Origin: an uncultured Bacteroidia bacterium
GTDB taxonomy: Bacteria; Bacteroidota; Bacteroidia; Bacteroidales; F082
DNA: 64,000 bases
Assembly: GCA_902785755.1 (NCBI GenBank)
Contig: CACZZO010000009.1
Span: forward strand, 62,001 to 126,000
Direction of reading: 5' to 3'
The position numbers were made by a program, and so were the translations under genes. This document shows, piece after piece, positions 58,557 through 64,000 of the stretch; position 1 is the first letter of the stretch; each line of letters opens with the position of its first letter. The notes under the pieces are model-generated. The model was given only the letters and a program-made list of their open reading frames with translations. It was not told the DNA's origin and made no database searches.

Positions 58557-59273
58557 ATGTCGAAACTCTATCTTGTGCCCACGCCCATCGGCAATTTGGA
58601 GGACATCACCTTGCGGGCCATCCGCATCCTGAAGGAGGTGGACGGCATCCTTGCCGAAGACACCCGCACCTCGGGCAACCTGCTCAAGCACTTGGAAATC
58701 AGCAAGCCCATGACGGCCTTCCACATCCGCAACGAGCATCTCGTGGTGGAACGTATCGCCGACCGCATCGAGGCTGGCGAAACCTTGGCCTTGGTCACCG
58801 ATGCGGGCACCCCGGCCATCTCCGACCCGGGTTTTTTGCTGGTGCGCGAGTGCGTGAAACGCAATATCGAGGTGGAATGTCTGCCCGGCCCTACGGCATT
58901 CGTGCCGGCTTTGGTCAATTCGGGCTTGCCCGCCGAGAAGTTCATTTTCGAGGGCTTCTTGCCGCACAAGAAAGGCCGCCAAACCAAGTTGAAGGAAGTG
59001 GCCGAATATCCTTACACGACCATCCTCTACGAATCGCCGTTCCGCCTGCTGAAGACCTTGCAGCAATTGGCTGAGGTTTGCGGTGCAGACAGAAAAGTCT
59101 GTGTTTCAAGGGAATTAACGAAAATCTATGAAGAAAACGCCCGTGGCAGCTTGGCCGAGGTGATTGAACATTTCTCCAAGAAGGACATAAAAGGAGAAAT
59201 CGTCATCGTTTTGGAAGGTCGACCAACGATGACCAAAAACGACCTTCTTGACAATGACGATTCTATGGAATAG
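58557..59273 (+). CDS. rsmI: 16S rRNA (cytidine-1402-2'-O)-methyltransferase
   Basis: A 238-residue tetrapyrrole-methylase-fold protein starting KLYLVPTPIGNLEDITLRAIRILKEVD, with EDTRTSGNLLKHL, LVTDAGTPAISDPGFLLVREC, LPGPTAFVPALVNSGL, and LYESPFRLLKTLQQLAEVCG. These are the RsmI motifs. It methylates the 2'-OH of C1402 in 16S rRNA. The length is a little short of the ~280 of E. coli RsmI because the C-terminal extension is missing. Confidence 0.93.
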   Translation: MSKLYLVPTPIGNLEDITLRAIRILKEVDGILAEDTRTSGNLLKHLEISKPMTAFHIRNEHLVVERIADRIEAGETLALVTDAGTPAISDPGFLLVRECVKRNIEVECLPGPTAFVPALVNSGLPAEKFIFEGFLPHKKGRQTKLKEVAEYPYTTILYESPFRLLKTLQQLAEVCGADRKVCVSRELTKIYEENARGSLAEVIEHFSKKDIKGEIVIVLEGRPTMTKNDLLDNDDSME

Positions 59274-59287
59274 CTGTTAAATGACGG

Positions 59288-59779
59288 TTATTTCACCTGC
59301 CTTTGGTAGGCTTGCAAACGGGCTTTGAGGCTGTTTTTCACGCCGTTGGAGGTGTAGGTGGCACCGCTCACGGCATCCACATCCTTGTTCAATGCCTCAT
59401 CAACGGTGAGGCCGATCCATGCGTCGTAAAGTCCGCCTTTCTCCACACGCTGCACGAAACGAGGTGTCTCTTCATTTTCAAGGAGCACCACATTTTTGAT
59501 GCGGCCTTCGGCATCCAAGGCTATTAATAAAGGTGTGGGACCGTTGAAGCCTTTCACGCCGTCGGAATAAGGCGACGAGTACAATACCGTACCCAACTTG
59601 TGGCCTTTCGCGTCCTTCACTTCATAAAAAGCCGTGTCGATGGCCTTGGTTTTGGCGGCATCGCCGAAATAGGGCTGCACTTCCGAAACGGGAAGCTCGG
59701 GGAGGTTGGGTCCGCAGCTGCCTAAAGCCACTACGCCGACAGCCATCAGTGCGCCCAAAGTTTTCTTGATAACGTTCAT
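59288..59779 (-). CDS. FMN-binding-domain lipoprotein (RnfG/NqrC-type domain)
   Basis: 163 residues from ATG 59779, with lipobox VGVVALGSCG. The FMN_bind domain includes DGVKGFNGPTPLLIALDAEGRIKNVVLLENEETPRFVQRVEKGGLYDAWIGL and the covalent-flavin motif DAVSGATYTSNGVKNSL, in which the Thr of SGATYT accepts FMN from ApbE. It is a stand-alone outer- or inner-membrane-attached flavoprotein, likely a redox carrier; the partner is unknown. An upstream in-frame start adds non-conserved residues and is rejected. Confidence 0.88.
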   Translation of the reverse strand: MNVIKKTLGALMAVGVVALGSCGPNLPELPVSEVQPYFGDAAKTKAIDTAFYEVKDAKGHKLGTVLYSSPYSDGVKGFNGPTPLLIALDAEGRIKNVVLLENEETPRFVQRVEKGGLYDAWIGLTVDEALNKDVDAVSGATYTSNGVKNSLKARLQAYQRQVK

Positions 59780-59918
59780 TTTGAAATGGTTTTGAATTTG
59801 TGTGCAAAAATACGCAATTCCTCCCAACAATTCAACAATTAAACAATCAACAATTTTTCGACAAGCGCAAAAACCTTTCAACAAAAGCCCTATCTTTGTG
59901 CCATCAAAACTTCAGATT
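59780..59918. promoter_or_regulatory. Divergent region between the FMN-binding lipoprotein and udk genes
   Basis: The plus-strand box TATCTTTG at 59891-59898 serves udk, 20 nt before its ATG. The minus-strand TATTTTTG at about 59813-59806 serves the lipoprotein gene. Serial CAACAATT words lie between. Confidence 0.6.
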
Positions 59919-60527
59919 ATGTTAGTCATTGGAATCGCAGGCGGCTCAGGTTCAGGGAAGACCACCGTCGTCAAGGAATTGGTAAGACAATTGCCAGAAA
60001 ACTCAGTATCAGTCATTTCGCAGGATGCCTATTATTTCGACAACGGCGACAAGACGCCCGAGGAGAAGAAGCAAATCAACTTCGACCACCCCGACGCCAT
60101 CGAGTGGGACCTGCTCATCGACCATCTCGACCGCCTCAAGAAAGGCGAAACCATCCCCATGCCGATTTACACCTACGTCACTTGCGCCCGCTCGCAGGAA
60201 GTGATTTATGTGCATCCCACCGAGGTCATCATCGTGGAAGGCATCATGGTCTTGACCCAAGAGGAACTGCGCAAACGCATGGACATCAAGGTTTTCGTCG
60301 ACACCGATAGCGATGAGCGTCTGATGCGCATCATCCGCCGCGACATTGCCGAGCGCGGACGCACTTGGGAAGATGTGCTGCGTCATTACCAGACTTTTGT
60401 GAAACCCATGCACCAACAATTCATCGAGCCTACCAAGCGCAGTGCCGACATCATCCTGCCGCGTGGCTCAAGCCCTGTGGTTGTGGATATTTTGGCCTCA
60501 CGGATAAGGATGCACTTGGGGAAATGA
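59919..60527 (+). CDS. udk: Uridine kinase
   Basis: A 202-residue P-loop kinase starting MLVIGIAGGSGSGKTTVVKEL, with the acceptor loop SQDAYYFDNGDKTPEEKKQINFDHPDAIEWDLL and YTYVTCARSQEVIYVHPTEVIIVEGIMVL, plus FVDTDSDERLMRIIRRDIAERGR. It phosphorylates uridine and cytidine in pyrimidine salvage. The frame open upstream lacks family similarity. Confidence 0.93.
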   Translation: MLVIGIAGGSGSGKTTVVKELVRQLPENSVSVISQDAYYFDNGDKTPEEKKQINFDHPDAIEWDLLIDHLDRLKKGETIPMPIYTYVTCARSQEVIYVHPTEVIIVEGIMVLTQEELRKRMDIKVFVDTDSDERLMRIIRRDIAERGRTWEDVLRHYQTFVKPMHQQFIEPTKRSADIILPRGSSPVVVDILASRIRMHLGK

Positions 60528-60581
60528 ATTTTTTCCGCCAAAGTTTTGCTTCCTGATTGTTTCCGAAAAACAGATTTTGTG

Positions 60582-60589
60582 TATCTTTG
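60582..60589 (+). promoter_or_regulatory. Promoter -7 element of the LysM-SGNH operon
   Basis: TATCTTTG followed by CCACCC, about 50 nt before the ATG at 60640. The in-frame TTG at 60577 overlaps the box and cannot be the start. Confidence 0.65.
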
Positions 60590-60639
60590 CCACCCGTTTG
60601 CAAGATTGCACGGTATTCCATACTTTATCTCTTAAAGCG

Positions 60640-61506
60640 ATGAAAATCAGAATGTTGATTATAACATTATCATGTTTTGTTTGCCTTATGGCGAACCGAT
60701 GCTGCGTGTCGTCGGAAACGCCCAATCTGTCTAAAGAGCTGAAAAGCATGGAGAAGGAAATCCCGTTGCCCTACAATGACAACTTGGCCGAAATCCTGAA
60801 AACCCGCTCCTCGAAACCCGTTTCGACCGTTTTCTTGCAATACGAACCCTACCTCGATTCAGCCCTGACGGAAAGGAAAATGCCTTTGGAGCTGAAATAC
60901 CTCCCATTGTCGCTGAGCGGAATGAGGACGGATTATCGCCAAGGCGACCGCTGTGGCTATTGGGCCTTGCCATCGTTGGTCGCAATGAGGTATGGCCTTT
61001 CCGTCGACGAGAACCTTGACGAGCGGTCGGACATCCACGCCTCGACGGAAGCAGCCTTGGACTACATCTCCGACCTGCACAAGAACTACAACGACTGGTG
61101 GTATGCCATCCTCGCGTATTGCAACAGCCCCTCCTCGCTGAACCAAGTCTTGGTTCACGAAGGTTCAAATCCTTCGCTTTGGGACTTTTACGAGAAGAAA
61201 CTCATGCCCGACGCCCATGTGATTGCCGATTTCATCGCCTATGTCTATTTGGCCAACGAAGACAGCCTCACCTACTCCTCCGTGGTCGACTACGAGGAGA
61301 CAACGGTGGCCGAAACCTCTTCCGACAAAGCGGGGCAAACCATAGACAAGGACGACCCATCCATCAGGAAATACAAAATCAGGAAAGGCGACACGCTGAC
61401 GAAAATCGCGGCGATGTACCATGTCTCGATTTCAGATTTGATGGAATGGAACAACCTGAGTGACGACAAAATTTTAGAAGGACAAATATTGATTATCAAG
61501 AAATGA
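60640..61506 (+). CDS. LysM protein with degenerate lytic-transglycosylase domain
   Basis: 288 residues with signal MKIRMLIITLSCFVCLMANRCC. The middle resembles MltD-type transglycosylases: LPLELKYLPLSLSGMRTDYR...CGYWALPSLVAMRYGLSVD. The active-site segment of MltD-like enzymes is Y-x-x-L-x-E-S-G; here it is YLPLSLSG, with Leu at the catalytic Glu. The domain may bind glycan without cleaving. A LysM domain (YKIRKGDTLTKIAAMYHVSISDLMEWNNLSDDKILEGQILII) ends the protein. The stop overlaps the next ATG (61503-61506). Confidence 0.82.
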   Translation: MKIRMLIITLSCFVCLMANRCCVSSETPNLSKELKSMEKEIPLPYNDNLAEILKTRSSKPVSTVFLQYEPYLDSALTERKMPLELKYLPLSLSGMRTDYRQGDRCGYWALPSLVAMRYGLSVDENLDERSDIHASTEAALDYISDLHKNYNDWWYAILAYCNSPSSLNQVLVHEGSNPSLWDFYEKKLMPDAHVIADFIAYVYLANEDSLTYSSVVDYEETTVAETSSDKAGQTIDKDDPSIRKYKIRKGDTLTKIAAMYHVSISDLMEWNNLSDDKILEGQILIIKK

Positions 61507-63023
61507 AACCCAGACGCACATTATTTTTCATTTTGGCCGTGATGCTCATTTTGGGAGTGGCATGGTATTTTTTCCCTGCCGAAGGGCTTGCCGTCGGCGG
61601 CAAGAACTTGCATTTCCCTTCCTACGCGGAAGACAAGGCGCCACAAGCGGAAGAAGTGGACGTGGACGCCGTTTTGAACAACGTGAACAAGAGTTTTGAG
61701 ATGACTTGCAGCGACAACCTGCTCGACAGTATGCGCTTTTTCCGCACCTATTTGAAGGAAAACCCCAACCGCATCTACCTCCCCAACGACGACTACACCT
61801 TCTTCGACACCCTGTTTTCACAATTCGAGCAAGCCGGTGCGCAGGGCAAAACCTACCGCGTCATGTATTACGGCGACTCGCAAATCGAGATGGACCGCAT
61901 GTCGTCGGTGTTGAGGCAGAAATTGCAGGAGTTTTTCGGCGGGTCGGGGCCCAACATGGTTCCGGCCATCCAGCCCGTGCCTACCATTTCGGTGGTGCAA
62001 CGCGCCTCCAATCTTGTGCGCTACACCGTTTATGGCGACGCCAACACGCAAAGGGCTTCGCACAACCGCTACGGGGTGATGTCGCAGTTCAGCCAAGTGG
62101 TGGGCAGCGGCACCATTTCATTCACGCAAACCAACCATTCACAAGCCTTCGACAAGGCCAAGGAAATCTCCACCGTTTCGGTGCTTTTGGGCCGCAACAG
62201 CAAAAACTTCACGGCCACACTGAAGTGCGACAACCTTCCGGCCCAACCCAAAACACTTGCTGCCAGCGACAGCGTCACGCTCATCACTTGGGAGCTTCCC
62301 GCCAACGTGAAGAGAGGTTCCATCGACTTGAGGGGCAACGCAGAAATCTATGCCGTGTTGCTCGACGGCGAGCCGGGCGTGGCCATCGACAATGTGGCCT
62401 TGCGCGGCTGCACAGGCACCATCTTCACCCGCATCAACGAGGCCACTTTGAAGCAGTCGTTTGAACTGTTGGGCACCCGCCTGATTATCATGCAGTTTGG
62501 CGGCAACCGTATGCCCGGTATCTCCAATTCAAAGAACATCACGACTTATATGGCCGAGCTTGAAAAGCAAATCGACTACATGAAGCGCGTCGCGCCGAAG
62601 GCCACGCTGCTCTTCATCGGCCCCGCCGACATGGGCAAGAGCTACAACGGCAAGATGGGCACATGGAAAGGCCTCCCCGAACTCAACGATTCGCTCCGCA
62701 TCATGGCCCTGCGCAACAATGTGGCCTATTGGGACATGTTCAACGTGATGGGCGGCGAAGGCTCGATGGCCCAGTGGGTGAAGCACAAGCCCGCCTTGGC
62801 CGGCCCCGACCATGTGCATTTCACCTTCAGAGGTGCTCAGGAAATCGGCTCCGACTTGGCCAAGTCGTTCACCACTTATTATGATTTCTACAAACTGCGC
62901 CAGCGCGTGCCAAGCGAAAAGGTCATCGAATTCATCAACCTCGACCAAAAGGAAGATTCCATCCGCACGGCAGGCCGCATAAGGATGCCTTTCTACAAAC
63001 CACCTTTCACCCTGAAAAAATAA
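61503..63023 (+). CDS. SGNH/GDSL-like envelope hydrolase 1
   Basis: A 506-residue protein with an N-terminal signal anchor (LFFILAVMLILGVAWYFFPAEGLAV). The SGNH block I is VMYYGDSQIEMDRM (nucleophile Ser in GDS). An Ig-like insert precedes RLIIMQFGGNRMPG (block III-like Asn) and DHVHFTFRGAQEIGSDLA, which supplies the Asp-x-x-His pair. It probably removes O-acetyl groups from peptidoglycan or another glycan (inference from family and the LysM neighbour). The gene overlaps its neighbours at both ends. Confidence 0.8.
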   Translation: MKPRRTLFFILAVMLILGVAWYFFPAEGLAVGGKNLHFPSYAEDKAPQAEEVDVDAVLNNVNKSFEMTCSDNLLDSMRFFRTYLKENPNRIYLPNDDYTFFDTLFSQFEQAGAQGKTYRVMYYGDSQIEMDRMSSVLRQKLQEFFGGSGPNMVPAIQPVPTISVVQRASNLVRYTVYGDANTQRASHNRYGVMSQFSQVVGSGTISFTQTNHSQAFDKAKEISTVSVLLGRNSKNFTATLKCDNLPAQPKTLAASDSVTLITWELPANVKRGSIDLRGNAEIYAVLLDGEPGVAIDNVALRGCTGTIFTRINEATLKQSFELLGTRLIIMQFGGNRMPGISNSKNITTYMAELEKQIDYMKRVAPKATLLFIGPADMGKSYNGKMGTWKGLPELNDSLRIMALRNNVAYWDMFNVMGGEGSMAQWVKHKPALAGPDHVHFTFRGAQEIGSDLAKSFTTYYDFYKLRQRVPSEKVIEFINLDQKEDSIRTAGRIRMPFYKPPFTLKK

Positions 63024-64000
63024 TGAAGAAACTGCTGGTTTTCATAGGATTGGCTTTGGCTTGCAGGCTGCTCGTGGCTCAAACTCTGCCTTTGGTGAAG
63101 TTTGTGCCCGACTACCCCTTTGCCCATTTCGAAAACAACCGGCTTACATATCCTGGCGACAGCTTGCCGATGGAACGCTTCTTCTCCAAGATGGACTCGG
63201 TCGTGTTTCTCGGCGAAGGCAACATCAGCATCATGCACATCGGAGGCTCGCATGTGCAGGCAGGCATATTTACCCAACAATTCCGCGACAACTTGCTGAG
63301 CATCAGCCCCGACCTGATTGGCGGAAAAAACTTCGTATTCCCTTTCTCAGCAGGAGGCACCAACAATCCTTCGCATTACATCGTCCGCTCGACAGGCAAC
63401 TGGAGCTATTGCCGCAACGCCGTCCGCCGCGAAACCGACAAGCGGATGGGATTGGCCGGCGCCGCCATCACCACCACCGACCCGATGGCTACCGTCAGCA
63501 TCGTCACGAGGGAGAAACACCCTACCAGCCTTACTCCCAATTACGACTTCAACAGGGTTACGGTAATCGGCTTTTCGGAAACGGACAATGTGGTGCCCGT
63601 GGTCAGCTACGACAGCAGCTTGTTGCAAGGCCTGTACGACGAGTGGAAATCGACCTACACCTTCCTTTTGCCCGACTTTACGGATTCCATCTGCATACTT
63701 TTCGATTCCGTCCCGGGCGAGTTCACCCTGACGGGCGTGCTGCTCGAAAACGACATGTCGGGCATCAGCGTGCATGGCGTGGGGGTGAACGGGGCCAGCG
63801 TTCCCTCCTACTTGCGCTGCCACGATTTTGAGCGCGACCTCAAACTCATCAAGCCCGACCTGATTATCTTCAGCATTGGCATCAACGACGCCGCCGACAC
63901 TGGCTTCAACAAGTCCTACTTCAAGCAGAACTACAAAGAGCTTATCAGCATCATCCAAAGGGTGAATCCCGATTGCGCCCTGCTCTTTGTGACCAACAAC
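63023..64000 (+). CDS. SGNH-like envelope protein 2 (3' truncated by window end)
   Basis: 326 residues are visible, beginning MKKLLVFIGLALACRLLVAQ (signal peptide). The block I counterpart is IMHIGGSHVQAG, where GGSH replaces GDSQ, and block III is LIIFSIGINDAADTGF with the catalytic-type Asn of GIND. The terminal Asp-x-x-His lies beyond the window. The start TAATG overlaps the stop of the first SGNH gene. Paralogues in tandem suggest a two-subunit or substrate-divided system. Confidence 0.8.
   Translation, partial: MKKLLVFIGLALACRLLVAQTLPLVKFVPDYPFAHFENNRLTYPGDSLPMERFFSKMDSVVFLGEGNISIMHIGGSHVQAGIFTQQFRDNLLSISPDLIGGKNFVFPFSAGGTNNPSHYIVRSTGNWSYCRNAVRRETDKRMGLAGAAITTTDPMATVSIVTREKHPTSLTPNYDFNRVTVIGFSETDNVVPVVSYDSSLLQGLYDEWKSTYTFLLPDFTDSICILFDSVPGEFTLTGVLLENDMSGISVHGVGVNGASVPSYLRCHDFERDLKLIKPDLIIFSIGINDAADTGFNKSYFKQNYKELISIIQRVNPDCALLFVTNN

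Noticed and set aside
1-64000. Insertion sequences, integrases, prophage genes or rRNA operons
   Set aside because: I found no transposase, integrase or phage structural motif and no rRNA-like sequence; mobility is suggested only by repeats and toxin-antitoxin cassettes.

Overview
The window looks like chromosomal DNA of an uncultured Bacteroidales (Bacteroidota) from an animal-associated or other anaerobic habitat. This rests on three things seen here. Several large secreted proteins end in type IX secretion (T9SS) sorting domains. Many genes are preceded by the Bacteroidota -7 element TAnnTTTG. Several families are typical of the phylum: DUF5686, DUF2795, a C10 peptidase with a propeptide-like N-terminus, a gingipain-like C25 peptidase and CotH proteins. 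There is no rRNA operon, no recognisable insertion sequence or prophage, and a single tRNA, tRNA-Arg(CCT). Layout: 1-8.7 kb holds a T9SS CotH protein, an AAA ATPase behind a palindrome array, Nudix and nitrilase enzymes, a RhuM remnant, tadA, a ClC channel, xth, the tRNA and an rluE-like gene. 8.7-17.5 kb is an accessory block: a seven-gene minus-strand run of mostly uncharacterised envelope proteins that starts downstream of a predicted structured RNA, followed by a Ser/Thr kinase and a divergent helical protein. 17.5-25.4 kb mixes housekeeping genes (DUF2795, cobalamin adenosyltransferase, NifU-like, Mrp) with secreted proteins and a second CotH. 25.4-31.1 kb holds a T9SS C10 peptidase, an ATPase, a PIN toxin-antitoxin pair bracketed by two ~360-bp direct repeats, and a small DUF285 protein. 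31.3-34.9 kb is a three-gene surface operon behind a second structured-RNA candidate. 34.9-39.2 kb is an AbiE-type toxin-antitoxin operon that continues into alkD-like and alpha/beta-hydrolase genes, then an AbrB/acyltransferase pair. 39.3-51.7 kb holds the gingipain-like peptidase, a DMT exporter, a lipoprotein nitroreductase, ruvB, a tandem array of long hairpins, 2-hydroxyacid dehydrogenase/RidA, DivIC/FtsL-like, DUF5686 and ApbE. 51.7-64 kb holds a 1573-residue T9SS fibronectin-like protein, tdk, an acidic repeat protein, rsmI, an FMN-binding lipoprotein, udk, and an envelope operon of a LysM protein and two SGNH-like proteins, the last cut by the window end. The coordinated themes are T9SS export of proteases and adhesin-like proteins, flavin-linked extracytoplasmic redox (ApbE, FMN-binding lipoprotein, lipoprotein nitroreductase) and several small accessory modules. 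The most interesting non-coding signals are two long rod-shaped RNA candidates, each behind a TATATTTG promoter; three palindromes at an exact 32-bp period covering the promoter of an AAA ATPase; the composite direct repeats around the PIN cassette; and the 138-bp tandem hairpin array. All functional statements come from reading the sequence by eye; no database search was run.
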